Positions 8,427-19,305 of a stretch of 64,000 nucleotides of DNA are shown here, piece after piece. Made by a program: the position numbers and the translations under genes. The DNA is from Rhodopseudomonas palustris HaA2 (GTDB lineage: Bacteria; Pseudomonadota; Alphaproteobacteria; Rhizobiales; Xanthobacteraceae): positions 2,046,001 to 2,110,000 of the forward strand of contig NC_007778.1 of NCBI RefSeq assembly GCF_000013365.1, in the 5' to 3' direction. The stretch's first letter is position 1, and the number at the start of each line of letters is the position of its first letter. The notes under the pieces were generated by a model. It did not search any database and was not told the origin of the DNA. It worked only from the letters and a program-made list of their open reading frames with translations.

Positions 8427-9749
8427 ATGCGTATTGGATCAAAGCATCATCAGGCGACGCCGGTCAGCCGGCGCAAATGGCTGGCGGCCGCCGCCGGTCT
8501 GGCCATCGGCCTGTCGACCTTCGCGCCCGCCAAGGCTGCCGACGACACCATCAAGGTCGGCGTGCTGCACTCTCTGTCCGGCACCATGGCGATCAGCGAA
8601 ACCACGCTGAAGGACACGGTGCTGTTCCTGATCGACGAGCAGAACAAGAAGGGCGGCGTGCTCGGCAAGAAGCTCGAGGCGGTCGTGGTCGATCCGGCGT
8701 CGAACTGGCCGCTGTTCGCCGAGAAGGCCCGCGAGCTGATCACCAAGGACAAGGTCTCGGTGGTGTTCGGCTGCTGGACCTCGGTGTCGCGCAAATCGGT
8801 GCTGCCGGTGTTCAAGGAGCTGAATTCGATCCTGTTCTATCCGGTGCAGTACGAAGGCGAGGAGAGCGAGCGCAACGTGTTCTACACCGGCGCCGCGCCG
8901 AACCAGCAGGCGATCCCGGCGGTCGATTATCTCGCCAAGGAAGAAAAGGTGCAGCGCTGGGTGCTGGCCGGCACCGACTACGTCTATCCGCGCACCACGA
9001 ATAAGATTCTGGAAGCCTACTTGAAGTCGAAAGGCGTCAAGCAGGAAGACATCATGATCAATTACACGCCGTTCGGTCATTCCGACTGGCAGACCATCGT
9101 CGCCGACATCAAGAAGTTCGGCTCGGCCGGCAAGAAGACCGCCGTGGTCTCGACCATCAACGGCGACGCCAACGTGCCGTTCTACAAGGAACTCGGCAAC
9201 CAGGGCATCAAGGCCACCGACATTCCGGTGGTGGCGTTCTCGGTCGGCGAAGAAGAACTCGCCGGCATCGACACCAAGCCGCTGCTCGGCCATCTCGCCG
9301 CCTGGAACTACTTCCAGTCGATCAAGGACCCCGAGAACGAGAAGTTCATCAAGGCCTGGCAGGCCTACACCAAGAACCCGAAGCGCGTGACCAACGACCC
9401 GATGGAAGCCACCGTGATCGGCTTCAACATGTGGGTGAAGGCGGTCGAGAAGGCCGGCACCGTCGACGCCGACAAGGTGATCGACACGCTGCCGGGCACC
9501 AAGGCGCCGAACCTGACCGGCGGCACCTCGGAAATGCTGCCGAACCACCACATCACCAAGCCGGTGTTCATCGGCGAGATCAAGGGTGACGGCCAGTTCG
9601 ACGTGGTCTGGAAGACCCCGGGCCTGGTCCCCGGCGACGCCTGGTCGAAGGAGCTCGACGGCTCCAAGGACCTGATCGGCGACTGGGTGACGCTGAAGTG
9701 CGGCAACTACAACACCGTGACCAAGAAGTGCGGCGGCCAGGGGACCTGA
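8427..9749 (+). CDS. urtA: Urea ABC transporter, periplasmic urea-binding protein UrtA
   Basis: Type I solute-binding protein of the high-affinity urea importer. The 440-residue precursor has a signal peptide with a twin-arginine-like SRRKWLAAAAG (residues 14-24), cleaved near AKAADD. The mature protein has the amide/urea-binding features DTIKVGVLHSLSGTMAISE and VFGCWTSVSRKSVLPVF, and ends with a Cys pair. The repeated LNSILFYPVQYEGEE block is typical of UrtA/AmiC. It is the first gene after the sigma-54 promoter. The 138-bp gap to urtB holds a strong hairpin, so the binding protein is probably made in excess over the permease. Confidence 0.96.
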   Translation: MRIGSKHHQATPVSRRKWLAAAAGLAIGLSTFAPAKAADDTIKVGVLHSLSGTMAISETTLKDTVLFLIDEQNKKGGVLGKKLEAVVVDPASNWPLFAEKARELITKDKVSVVFGCWTSVSRKSVLPVFKELNSILFYPVQYEGEESERNVFYTGAAPNQQAIPAVDYLAKEEKVQRWVLAGTDYVYPRTTNKILEAYLKSKGVKQEDIMINYTPFGHSDWQTIVADIKKFGSAGKKTAVVSTINGDANVPFYKELGNQGIKATDIPVVAFSVGEEELAGIDTKPLLGHLAAWNYFQSIKDPENEKFIKAWQAYTKNPKRVTNDPMEATVIGFNMWVKAVEKAGTVDADKVIDTLPGTKAPNLTGGTSEMLPNHHITKPVFIGEIKGDGQFDVVWKTPGLVPGDAWSKELDGSKDLIGDWVTLKCGNYNTVTKKCGGQGT

Positions 9750-9787
9750 TCAGGCACCTGATCGTCCGCTGACAGACTCACCAAGAG

Positions 9788-9833
9788 GAGAGGGCGGCGA
9801 CGCCGGTTCCGCGCCGCCCTCTCGCCCTTCGAC
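9788..9833 (+). terminator. Stem-loop between urtA and urtB (partial terminator / mRNA stabiliser)
   Basis: Eleven-base perfect arms GAGAGGGCGGC/GCCGCCCTCTC with a 24-base loop that is itself GC-rich. No T-tract follows, so it more likely protects the urtA 3' end and dampens downstream transcription than stops it. Confidence 0.6.
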
Positions 9834-9887
9834 GCTACGCCTCGTTTCTCCGACGCACCGCACCTTCATCCTTGCCGGGACATTTCA

Positions 9888-11516
9888 GTGCCGTTGATCC
9901 ATTTGCTGCGCCCCTTGCTGTCGCGCCTGTTATTCGCCGCCGTCGCGCTCGTTGTGCTTCATGTCGCGACCCAGCCGGCGCTGGCCGGTCCCTATGAGGA
10001 TGCCGTCGCGCAGTTCGCCGCGGGTTCGTTCTCCGACACCGAGGAAGCGATCGGCAGACTGGTCGCGTCGGCACATCCGCGCGCCGCCACCATCATCGTC
10101 GCGCTGCAGGACGGTCGATTGTTCGCCGACCCCGACGCCAAGACCGTGTTCATCAAGGCCGGGGACGGCGCGATCAGCAATGCGGTGACCGGCGAGGCCG
10201 TTGCCGCGCTGCCGGCGAAGGCCGAGGCGGTTCGCCTCAACAACAAGCTGCGTCGCGCGGTGTCCGGCGCGATGGCCGGGCTGACGCTGCTGTCGCCGGA
10301 TCTGACCAAGCGCATCCAGGCGGCGCAGTCGGTGTTCAAGACCCACGACGAGACCATGCTGCCGACGGTCGAGACCGCGCTGCAGGCCGAGAAAAACGCC
10401 GCCGCCCGACAGGCCTTCGCCGAGGCGCGCGCGTCGATCCTGCTGTTCAAAACGGACGCCTCCGACGTCGACAAGCTCGACGCCATCGCCACCCTCAAGG
10501 CGCGCGGCGATCAGGAGGCGATGGCGCTCCTGACCGGTGTGCCGGGCGGGCAGAGCGCGGCGGTGGCGAGCGGCATCGCATCCGCCAAGGCCGCGATCGA
10601 GCGCAATCTGGCGCTGTGGTCGATGGTGCAGAACGCCTGGTACGGGCTGTCGCTCGGCTCGGTGCTGCTGCTGGCCGCGATCGGCCTCGCCATCACCTTC
10701 GGGGTGATGGGCGTGATCAATATGGCGCATGGCGAGATGGTGATGCTCGGCGCCTACACCACCTTCGTGGTGCAGGAGACCATCCGCACCTCCTATCCGG
10801 CGCTGTTCGACTATTCGCTGCTGATCGCGGTGCCGCTGGCCTTCCTGGTTGCGGGCGCGATCGGCGTGCTGATCGAGCGCAGCGTGATCCGCTTCCTCTA
10901 CGGTCGCCCGCTGGAGACGCTGCTGGCGACCTGGGGCCTGTCGCTGATTCTGCAGCAGGCGGTGCGCACGCTGTTCGGCCCGACCAATCGCGAGGTCGGC
11001 AATCCGTCCTGGATGAGCGGCGCGTTCGAGCTCGGCCAGATTACCATCACCTATAACCGGCTGTGGATTCTGTGCTTCACGCTCGCCGTGTTCGTCATTC
11101 TCTTGGCGATGCTGCGCTACACCGCGCTTGGCCTCGAAATGCGCGCGGTGACACAGAACCGCCGGATGGCGGCGTCGATGGGCATCGCCACCTCACGGGT
11201 CGATGCGCTGACCTTCGGATTGGGTTCCGGCATCGCCGGCATCGCCGGGGTGGCGCTGTCGCAGATCGATAACGTCAGCCCCAATCTCGGCCAGAGCTAC
11301 ATCATCGACTCTTTCATGGTCGTGGTGTTCGGCGGCGTCGGCAATCTGTGGGGCACGCTGGTCGGTGCCTTCACGCTCGGCATCGCCAATAAATTCCTGG
11401 AGCCGGTCGCCGGCGCGGTGCTGGCCAAGATCGCGATCCTGGTGCTGATCATCCTGTTCATCCAGAAACGCCCCCGCGGCCTGTTCGCGCTCAAGGGCAG
11501 GGCGGTGGAGGCATGA
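9888..11516 (+). CDS. urtB: Urea ABC transporter permease UrtB
   Basis: Inner-membrane permease of the urea importer, in the branched-chain amino acid permease (LivH) family. The 542-residue protein has a signal peptide (1-33, ending LALAG), an extra periplasmic N-terminal region of about 200 residues typical of UrtB, and then the permease core from about residue 250: LAAIGLAITFGVMGVINMAHGEMVMLGAYT. The start is GTG at 9888, supported by the signal peptide reading directly from it. It pairs with UrtC. A repeat-bearing gap separates it from urtC. Confidence 0.95.
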   Translation: MPLIHLLRPLLSRLLFAAVALVVLHVATQPALAGPYEDAVAQFAAGSFSDTEEAIGRLVASAHPRAATIIVALQDGRLFADPDAKTVFIKAGDGAISNAVTGEAVAALPAKAEAVRLNNKLRRAVSGAMAGLTLLSPDLTKRIQAAQSVFKTHDETMLPTVETALQAEKNAAARQAFAEARASILLFKTDASDVDKLDAIATLKARGDQEAMALLTGVPGGQSAAVASGIASAKAAIERNLALWSMVQNAWYGLSLGSVLLLAAIGLAITFGVMGVINMAHGEMVMLGAYTTFVVQETIRTSYPALFDYSLLIAVPLAFLVAGAIGVLIERSVIRFLYGRPLETLLATWGLSLILQQAVRTLFGPTNREVGNPSWMSGAFELGQITITYNRLWILCFTLAVFVILLAMLRYTALGLEMRAVTQNRRMAASMGIATSRVDALTFGLGSGIAGIAGVALSQIDNVSPNLGQSYIIDSFMVVVFGGVGNLWGTLVGAFTLGIANKFLEPVAGAVLAKIAILVLIILFIQKRPRGLFALKGRAVEA

Positions 11517-11562
11517 GGATGGTTAGTTCGGTGCCATTGAGAATCTGCGAGTCGCAGCCGAA

Positions 11563-11668
11563 CTCCCTCTCCCGCTTGCGGGAGAGGGCTGGGGTGAGGG
11601 CACTTGCCACGAGCTCCGTGCCCGCGGACCCCCACCCCCGACCCCTCCCCGCAAGGGGGAGGGGAGCG
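11563..11668. repeat. Palindromic repeat, CTCTCCC family (copy 1)
   Basis: Imperfect dyad: a CTCCCTCTCCCGCTTGCGGG hairpin followed by GAGAGGGCTGGGGTGAGGG, then CCCCCACCCCCGACCCCTCC and a second hairpin with GCAAGGGGGAGGGG. Related copies are at 14681, 14874 and 54655. It lies between urtB and urtC. Confidence 0.85.
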
Positions 11669-11710
11669 CGCCGTGCTCGGCGGGACTCCACGTTGCTTCA
11701 CGGCACAGCC

Positions 11711-11755
11711 GTCATCCTGAGGTGCCCGCGCGGCGCGCGGGCCTCGAAGGATGAC
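11711..11755. repeat. Palindromic repeat, GTCATCCTGAGG family (short copy)
   Basis: A 45-base dyad starting GTCATCCTGAGGTGCCCGCG and ending GGGCCTCGAAGGATGAC. It is a short form of the longer elements at 19066, 30183 and 49706. It ends 17 bases before the urtC start. Confidence 0.85.
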
Positions 11756-11772
11756 AGCCGCGGGGGCCTGTC

Positions 11773-12978
11773 ATGACCCCGCACATCCTCACCCGCTCGC
11801 TCAATCGCAGCGCGACGATTTTCCTGCTGGTGCTCGCCGTGGTCGGCGTGCTGCTGCCGCTGTCGAATCTGCTGCTGCCGGAAGGCTCGCTGCTGCACGT
11901 GCCGACCTATCTGATCTCGCTGTTCGGCAAATATGTCTGCTACGCGCTGCTAGCGCTATCGATCGACCTGATCTGGGGCTATTGCGGCATCCTCTCGCTC
12001 GGCCACGGCGCGTTCTTCGCGCTCGGCGGCTACGCCATGGGGATGTATCTGATGCGCCAGATCGGCGATCGCGGCGTCTATGCCAATCCGGTGCTGCCGG
12101 ACTTCATGGTGTTCCTGAACTACAAGGAACTGCCGTGGTACTGGCACGGCTTCGACATGTTCTGGTTCGCCGCGCTGATGGTGCTGGTGGTGCCGGGCCT
12201 CTTGGCGTTCTGCTTCGGCTGGCTGGCGTTCCGCTCGCGCGTCACCGGCGTGTATCTGTCGATCATCACCCAGGCGATGACCTACGCGCTGCTGCTCGCG
12301 TTCTTCCGCAACGATTTCGGTTTCGGCGGCAACAACGGCCTGACCGACTTCAAGGACATCCTCGGCTTCAACGTTCAGGCCGACGGCACCCGCGCCGCGC
12401 TGTTCGTGCTGAGTTGTCTCGCGCTCGGCATCGGCTTCCTGATCTGCCGCGCGGTGGTGACCTCCAAGCTCGGCAAGGTGCTGATCGCGATCCGCGACGC
12501 GGAATCGCGCACGCGGTTCCTCGGCTACCGCGTCGAATCCTACAAGTTGTTCGTGTTCACGCTGTCGGCCTGCATGGCCGGCGTCGCCGGCGCGCTGTAT
12601 GTGCCTCAAGTGGGGATCATCAATCCGGGTGAATTCGCTCCGGCGAACTCGATCGAGGCGGTGATCTGGGTCGCGGTCGGCGGCCGCGGCACGCTGGTCG
12701 GCGCGGCGCTCGGCGCCATCGTGGTCAACTACGCCAAGACGGTGTTCACCTCCGGCCCCTTGGCGCCGTACTGGCTGTTCATGCTCGGCGCGCTGTTCGT
12801 GCTGGTGACGCTGCTGCTGCCCAAGGGGATCATCGGCACCTTCAACGCCTGGTGGGAAGGCCGCAAGGAGGAGGGCGCGGAGAGAGACAAGGCGCAGCGC
12901 GACAGCGGGATCGCCGCCGCAGCCGACAGTGCTGCGCGCGAGGACGGCGTGATCGAACCGACCATGGTGAAGCGATGA
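11773..12978 (+). CDS. urtC: Urea ABC transporter permease UrtC
   Basis: Second inner-membrane permease of the urea importer (LivM family), 401 residues. Membrane helices begin at residue about 15. The family signature DLIWGYCGILSLGHGAFFALGG (given here as about residues 58-79) and the loop GNNGLTDFKDILGF are present, and the C-terminal cytoplasmic tail is charged (EGRKEEGAERDKAQRDSGIA). The stop codon overlaps the urtD start (ATGA). The 256-bp gap to urtB contains two palindromic repeats, which is unusual inside an operon. Confidence 0.95.
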   Translation: MTPHILTRSLNRSATIFLLVLAVVGVLLPLSNLLLPEGSLLHVPTYLISLFGKYVCYALLALSIDLIWGYCGILSLGHGAFFALGGYAMGMYLMRQIGDRGVYANPVLPDFMVFLNYKELPWYWHGFDMFWFAALMVLVVPGLLAFCFGWLAFRSRVTGVYLSIITQAMTYALLLAFFRNDFGFGGNNGLTDFKDILGFNVQADGTRAALFVLSCLALGIGFLICRAVVTSKLGKVLIAIRDAESRTRFLGYRVESYKLFVFTLSACMAGVAGALYVPQVGIINPGEFAPANSIEAVIWVAVGGRGTLVGAALGAIVVNYAKTVFTSGPLAPYWLFMLGALFVLVTLLLPKGIIGTFNAWWEGRKEEGAERDKAQRDSGIAAAADSAAREDGVIEPTMVKR

Positions 12979-13739
12979 GCCTGCTGGAAACCCGCACCAC
13001 CTCGGCGATGCTGTATCTCGACGGCGTCCACGTCTCGTTCGACGGCTTCCACGCCATCAACAATCTGTCGCTGACGCTCGAGCCCGGCGAGATGCGCGCC
13101 ATCATCGGCCCGAACGGCGCCGGCAAGACCACGATGATGGACATCATCACCGGCAAGACCAAGCCGGACAAAGGCGAGGTGGTGTTCGACGGCACGGTGG
13201 ATCTGACCAAGCTCGACGAGACCCGGATCGCCACGCTCGGCATCGGCCGCAAATTCCAGAAGCCGACGGTGTTCGAAAGCCAGACCATCGAGGACAATCT
13301 GCTGCTGGCGCTCAATGTCGATCACCGCGTCCGCGGCACGCTGTTCTGGCGGCGCAGCGAGCCCGAGAGCAAGCGGATCGACCGCGTGCTGGAGATCATC
13401 AAGCTCGGCGACGCGCGCGACCGGCTCGCCGGCTCGCTGTCGCACGGCCAGAAGCAATGGCTCGAAATCGGCATGCTGCTGGCGCAGGACCCGAAACTGT
13501 TACTGGTCGACGAGCCGGTGGCCGGCATGACCGACGTCGAGACCCATCAGACCGCCGAACTCCTGAAAGAGATCAACAGCCACGACAAGACCGTCGTGGT
13601 GGTCGAGCACGACATGACCTTCGTGCGCGAACTCGGCGTCAAGGTGACGTGCCTGCACGAAGGCACCGTGCTGGCGGAAGGAAGCATCGACGACGTCTCG
13701 GCGAACGAGCGTGTCGTCGAAGTGTATCTGGGGCGGTGA
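12975..13739 (+). CDS. urtD: Urea ABC transporter ATP-binding protein UrtD
   Basis: Cytoplasmic ATPase of the importer (LivG type), 254 residues. Walker A GPNGAGKTT (about residues 46-54), the signature LSHGQKQWLEIG, and Walker B LLLVDEPVAGM followed by the H-loop VVVEHDM are all present. I chose the ATG at 12975, which overlaps the urtC stop, because the upstream extension in this frame is only the shadow of the UrtC tail. LSHGQKQWLE in place of LSGGQ is the usual UrtD form. Confidence 0.96.
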   Translation: MSLLETRTTSAMLYLDGVHVSFDGFHAINNLSLTLEPGEMRAIIGPNGAGKTTMMDIITGKTKPDKGEVVFDGTVDLTKLDETRIATLGIGRKFQKPTVFESQTIEDNLLLALNVDHRVRGTLFWRRSEPESKRIDRVLEIIKLGDARDRLAGSLSHGQKQWLEIGMLLAQDPKLLLVDEPVAGMTDVETHQTAELLKEINSHDKTVVVVEHDMTFVRELGVKVTCLHEGTVLAEGSIDDVSANERVVEVYLGR

Positions 13740-13790
13740 AGGATGAGTATTCCTAGGATGTTTTACGCGACGCTGCCACACGCGCTCCCC

Positions 13791-13889
13791 GTCATCGCCC
13801 GCGCAGGCGGGCGACCCAGTATTCCAGAGCGTTCCATGCTCACCGAGACGCTGCGGCGTACTGGATCCCCCGCTTTCGCGGGGGATGAC
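13791..13889. repeat. Palindromic repeat, GTCATCGCCC / GGGGGATGAC family
   Basis: A 99-base element starting GTCATCGCCCGCGCAGGCGG and ending CCCCGCTTTCGCGGGGGATG plus AC, with ACCCAGTATTCCAGAGCG in the body. A related copy is at 49554 (ATTGCAGAGCG, GAATACTGGGTCGTCC). It lies between urtD and urtE. Confidence 0.85.
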
Positions 13890-13939
13890 AACGGTGATGG
13901 GATTGCCGCCGTCCGCCGAACACAGTCTGAGGCAGCCCG

Positions 13940-14635
13940 ATGCTGAACGTGGACAACATCAGCCTGTATTACGGCGCGGCGCAGGCACTCCGCGGGGTGT
14001 CGATCGCCGCCGAACCCGGCAAGGTCACCTGCGTGCTCGGCCGCAACGGTGTCGGCAAGACCAGCCTGTTGCGCGCGATGGTCGGCCAGCAGCCGATCGC
14101 GTCCGGGTCGATCACCTTCGACGGCGCCGACATCTCGCAGCTGAAGCCTTATGAGCGGGCGCGGCGCGGCATCTCGCTGGTGCCGCAGGGGCGCGAGATC
14201 TTTCCGCTGCTCACCGTCGAGGAAAATCTCAAGACCGGATACGCGCCGCTGAAGCGCGCCGACAAGTCGATCCCCGACGACGTGTTCTCGCTGTTTCCCG
14301 TGCTGAATTCGATGCTGGGCCGGCGCGGCGGCGACCTCTCCGGCGGGCAACAACAGCAATTGGCGATCGGCCGCGCGCTGGTGATGCGGCCGAAGCTGCT
14401 GTTGCTCGACGAGCCGACCGAGGGCATCCAGCCCTCGATCATCAAGGACATCGGTCGGGCGATTTCCTATTTGCGCAGCCTCGGCAACATCGCCATTGTG
14501 CTGGTCGAGCAATATCTCGATTTCGCCTGCGAACTCGGCGACAGCTTTGCGGTGATGGATCGCGGCGCAGTGAAATACACCTGCGACCGCGCCACCCTCG
14601 ACCCCGCCGAGATCAGCCGGCAGATGGCGTTGTAG
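13940..14635 (+). CDS. urtE: Urea ABC transporter ATP-binding protein UrtE
   Basis: Second ATPase of the importer (LivF type), 231 residues, energising UrtBC together with UrtD. Walker A GRNGVGKTSLLRAM (about residues 34-47), signature LSGGQQQQLAIGRAL, Walker B LLLLDEPTEGIQPSII, and VLVEQYLDFA are all visible. GGC-rich sequence with GAGG precedes the ATG. A 200-bp gap holding a repeat separates it from urtD. The next gene, ureD, is 453 bp on, in the same direction. Confidence 0.96.
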   Translation: MLNVDNISLYYGAAQALRGVSIAAEPGKVTCVLGRNGVGKTSLLRAMVGQQPIASGSITFDGADISQLKPYERARRGISLVPQGREIFPLLTVEENLKTGYAPLKRADKSIPDDVFSLFPVLNSMLGRRGGDLSGGQQQQLAIGRALVMRPKLLLLDEPTEGIQPSIIKDIGRAISYLRSLGNIAIVLVEQYLDFACELGDSFAVMDRGAVKYTCDRATLDPAEISRQMAL

Positions 14636-14680
14636 GACGACTTTGACTCATCAGCTCCGGCATAACCACGCGCGCCCCTC

Positions 14681-14834
14681 TTCACCTCTCCCCGCGCGCG
14701 GGGAGAGGTCGATCGGCGTCGCGCAGCGATGCCGATCGGGTGAGGGGGCGTCTCCGCATAGCCGAGAGTCCGTGACGCGCGTCGCCCCTCACCCCACCCC
14801 TCTCCCCGCAAGAGCGGGGCGAGGGAGCGCGCTG
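14681..14834. repeat. Palindromic repeat, CTCTCCC family (copy 2)
   Basis: Starts TTCACCTCTCCCCGCGCGCG (hairpin with GGGGAGAGG), passes GGGTGAGGGGGCGTCTCCGC, and ends with CCTCTCCCCGCAAGAGCGGG and GAGGGAGCGCGCTG. It is a near-duplicate of the element 40 bases downstream. Confidence 0.88.
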
Positions 14835-14873
14835 TGCGTGTGGCGAACTCATCGATCGATCGGAAGCGCCGCG

Positions 14874-15059
14874 TTCACCTCTCCCCGCGCGCGGGGAGAG
14901 GTCGGATCGTCGCGCAGCGACGATCCGGGTGAGGGGGCGTCTCCCCGCGGCCGAGCCTCGAAGATCTGCGCCGCCCGGATGCGATCGAGCCGAGAGTCAG
15001 CGACGCGCGTCGCCCCCACCCCAACCCTCCCCCGCAAGAGCGGGAAAGGGAGCGCGCTG
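14874..15059. repeat. Palindromic repeat, CTCTCCC family (copy 3)
   Basis: Same start and end as copy 2, with an extra 30-base insert carrying GGCCGAGCCTCGAAG. Copies 2 and 3 fill the urtE-ureD gap; apart from the ureD translation start, no other signal is visible there. Confidence 0.88.
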
Positions 15060-15088
15060 CCGTTGGCGCTATTCTGCGGCGACAACGC

Positions 15089-15928
15089 ATGATCCAGGCC
15101 GAAACCAGTGCGGCCGACTCCGCGGTGTTCGCCGGCAACCGCGCGCAGGGCGCGGTGCGGTTCGACGTCCGCGCCGTCGACGGCGTCACGCGGCGCGGGC
15201 AGTTGCACGAATCCGGCTCGCTGCGCGTCCGCTTTCCGTCACCCGAGCAGCAGGGCCTCTCGGCCGTGCTGGTCAATACCGCGGGCGGCATCGCCGGCGG
15301 TGATCGCTTCGGCGTCGACATCGCGGTCGGCGAAAGCGCGCGGCTGACGTTGACCACCGCCGCCGCCGAGAAGATCTACCGCTCGCACGGCCCGGCGGCG
15401 CAGCTCGACATCGCGTTGCAGGTCGCCGAGGGCGGTCATCTGGCGTGGCTGCCGCAGGAAACCATCCTGTTCGACCAGGCCCGGGTCGAGCGCCGCATCG
15501 ACATCGATCTCGCCGCCGGCGCCTCGCTGCTGCTGTGCGAATCCGTGATCTTCGGCCGCTCGGCGATGGGCGAGACGATGCGCAGCGGCCGTTTCACCGA
15601 TCGCTGGCGGCTGCGGATCGGCGGCAAACTGGTGTTCGCCGAAACCGTTCGGCTCGACGGCGACATCGGCGCATTGCTGGGCCGGCCGGCGGTGGCGAAG
15701 GGCGGCGTCGCCATCGGCACCGCGCTGATCGCGCCCGGCGATGCCGCGCTGGTCGCGCGGCTGCGCGAGGATGCGGACGGCTTCGGTGCAGAGGTCGGCA
15801 TCACCGCCTGGAATGGAATTGCAATGGCGCGGTTCTGCGCTCAAGATGCGGCCAAGCTGCGCGCCGACATGATGGCGGTGCTGCGCCGCGCCGCCGGCCG
15901 CGCGCTGCCGCGGCTGTGGCTCGGTTAG
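15089..15928 (+). CDS. ureD: Urease accessory protein UreD
   Basis: Cytoplasmic chaperone that binds apo-urease and recruits UreF and UreG for nickel insertion. The 279-residue protein has the family landmarks LVNTAGGIAGGDRF (residues about 61-74), TTAAAEKIYRS, and LAWLPQETILFDQARVER (about 118-135). Length is normal. It is the first urease gene in a ureD-A-B-x-C order typical of Bradyrhizobiaceae. Its partners ureF and ureG are not in this window. Confidence 0.95.
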   Translation: MIQAETSAADSAVFAGNRAQGAVRFDVRAVDGVTRRGQLHESGSLRVRFPSPEQQGLSAVLVNTAGGIAGGDRFGVDIAVGESARLTLTTAAAEKIYRSHGPAAQLDIALQVAEGGHLAWLPQETILFDQARVERRIDIDLAAGASLLLCESVIFGRSAMGETMRSGRFTDRWRLRIGGKLVFAETVRLDGDIGALLGRPAVAKGGVAIGTALIAPGDAALVARLREDADGFGAEVGITAWNGIAMARFCAQDAAKLRADMMAVLRRAAGRALPRLWLG

Positions 15929-15970
15929 TTCGCTCCGCCCAACGACCTCTGCAATCGATCGAGTGCCTGC

Positions 15971-16273
15971 ATGAATCTCTCCCCCCGCGAAAAGGACAAG
16001 CTGCTGGTGTCGATGGCGGCGATGGTGGCGCGCCGCAGGCTGGAGCGCGGCGTCAAGCTCAACCATCCCGAGGCGATCGCGCTGATCTCCGATTTCATCG
16101 TCGAGGGCGCCCGCGACGGCCGCACCGTCGCCGAATTGATGCAGGCCGGCGCGGAAGTCATCACCCGCGAGCAGTGCATGGACGGCATCGCCGAGATGAT
16201 CCACGACATCCAGGTCGAGGCGACGTTCCCGGACGGCACCAAGCTCGTCACCGTGCACCAGCCGATCAGGTGA
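15971..16273 (+). CDS. ureA: Urease gamma subunit
   Basis: Small structural subunit of the (alpha-beta-gamma)3 nickel urease. The 100-residue length is exactly that of the family. [20 protein letters not shown] at the start, [20 protein letters not shown], and [11 protein letters not shown] at the end are characteristic. It is 42 bases after ureD. A palindromic repeat separates it from ureB. Confidence 0.97.
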
Positions 16274-16295
16274 GTCGGGTACGACATATCAACTC

Positions 16296-16376
16296 GTCAT
16301 GCCCGGGCTCGACCCGGGCATCCACGCGCCGCCTGGCACTGAAGACGTGGATGGGCGGGACAAGCCCGGCCATGAC
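16296..16376. repeat. Palindromic repeat GTCATGCCCGGGC / GCCCGGCCATGAC
   Basis: An 81-base dyad element with arms GTCATGCCCGGGCTCGACCC and GACAAGCCCGGCCATGAC, and CCACGCG/CGTGG inside. It lies in the 127-bp gap between ureA and ureB, leaving room for the ureB ribosome-binding site (ATGAGGTCGCG). Confidence 0.88.
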
Positions 16377-16400
16377 GAATAGCAAATCAATGAGGTCGCG

Positions 16401-16706
16401 ATGATCCCCGGTGAACTGTTGATCGAAGACGGCGAGATCGAACTCAATGCCGGCCGCGCCACGGTGACGCTGAGCGTCGCCAACACCGGCGACCGGCCGA
16501 TCCAGGTCGGCTCGCATTATCATTTCTTCGAAACCAACCCGGCGCTCCGCTTCGACCGCGACAAAGCCCGCGGCATGCGGCTCGACATCGCCGCCGGCAC
16601 CGCGGTCCGCTTCGAGCCCGGCCAGACCCGCGACGTGCAACTCGTGGCGCTCGCGGGCAAGCGCGTCGTCTACGGCTTCCGCGGCGACGTGATGGGCAAG
16701 CTGTAG
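16401..16706 (+). CDS. ureB: Urease beta subunit
   Basis: Structural urease subunit, 101 residues, as expected for a separate beta subunit. Landmarks: [19 protein letters not shown] at the start, [20 protein letters not shown] (residues about 32-51), and the C-terminal [10 protein letters not shown]. Its stop codon is immediately followed by the ATG of the next gene, so translation is probably coupled. Confidence 0.97.
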   Translation: MIPGELLIEDGEIELNAGRATVTLSVANTGDRPIQVGSHYHFFETNPALRFDRDKARGMRLDIAAGTAVRFEPGQTRDVQLVALAGKRVVYGFRGDVMGKL

Positions 16707-17239
16707 ATGACCGACCTCGTTCTCGTCTCCCGCGCCGCCGATTTCGCCGCGCGGTGCCATGCCGGGCAGCGCCGCAAGGGCGCGGCGAAGGAGCCCTACG
16801 TCAATCATCTCGCCGAAGTCGCCGAGCTGCTGGCGGTGGCGACCGACGGCTCCGACGCAGCGCTGGTCGCGGCCGGCTGGCTGCACGACACCGTCGAGGA
16901 TTCCGGCACGACCCGCGACGAATTGATCGAGCAGTTCGGCGACGACGTCGCCGCGCTGGTGATCGAATGCACCGACGACAAGACGTTGCCGAAGGCCGAG
17001 CGCAAGCGGCTGCAGATCGAGCACGCGCCGCATCTGAGCGGCCGGGCGCGGATGGTCAAGCTCGCCGACAAGATCAGCAATCTGCGTTCGCTGATCTTCT
17101 CGCCGCCCGACGATTGGGAGCGCGAGCGGCTGATCGACTATCTCGATTGGGCCGACCGGGTCGTCGCCGGCTGCCGCGGCGTCAACGGTTATCTCGAACG
17201 CATCTACGACGAAACCGCCTCGTCCGGGAGGGCCGTGTT

Positions 17240-17243
<4 letters not shown>
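16707..17243 (+). CDS. MESH1-like single-domain (p)ppGpp hydrolase / HD phosphohydrolase
   Basis: A 178-residue HD-domain protein of the RelA/SpoT hydrolase family with no synthetase, TGS or ACT domain. The catalytic set is complete: [13 protein letters not shown] (H34), [11 protein letters not shown] (H60, D61, E64, D65), and KLADKISNL (D121, N125). These lie one residue off the human MESH1 positions (H35, H61, D62, E65, D66, D122, N126), so it should bind a metal and hydrolyse (p)ppGpp or NADPH-like 3'-phosphates. It starts directly after the ureB stop and its stop overlaps the ureC GTG, so it sits within the urease operon and is translated with it. The substrate is not proved by sequence. 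Confidence 0.88.
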
Positions 17244-18952
<1,709 letters not shown>

Positions 18953-19065
18953 CGGCGGCGTCCGAACTGCCGCAGCGCCGCCCGCGCGGGCGGCCCGGCG
19001 AAAAAATCCGGAAAGCAGTTGTCGGCCCGGCGGTCCACGCTTCGTCATTGAAGCAGACGAACCGC

Positions 19066-19291
19066 TGGAGCAGCTCTGGTTTTGAGGGAATCCCCGCCGT
19101 CATCCTGAGGTGCCCGCTGGACCGCGCATGCGCGGCCCAGCGGGCCTCGAAGGATGAGCCGCAAGCACCTTGGTCGCATCCTTCGAGGCGCGCAAGAGCG
19201 CGCACCCCGGATCAAGTCCGGGGCAAGCTCTCAGGATGACGACTCCGCACTCGAGAATGCCGCGCTGCTTCAATCATTCGATGAAGTGTTC
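19066..19291. repeat. Composite palindromic repeat, GTCATCCTGAGG family (long copy)
   Basis: Core GTCATCCTGAGGTGCCCGCT ... GGCCTCGAAGGATG ... CATCCTTCGAGGC ... CTCAGGATGACGACTCCGCA (19099-19250). It is flanked by arms GGAGCAGCTCTGGTTTTGA and GCTTCAATCATTCGATGAAG that match the element at 30183. It fills most of the 353-bp gap after ureC and ends just before the ribosome-binding site of the next gene. Confidence 0.88.
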
Positions 19292-19305
19292 AAGGAGAAC
19301 CGACC

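Noticed and set aside
14681..15059. Two near-identical repeats considered as a CRISPR array
   Set aside because: Only two units, each palindromic and over 150 bases, with no short regular spacers and no cas genes.
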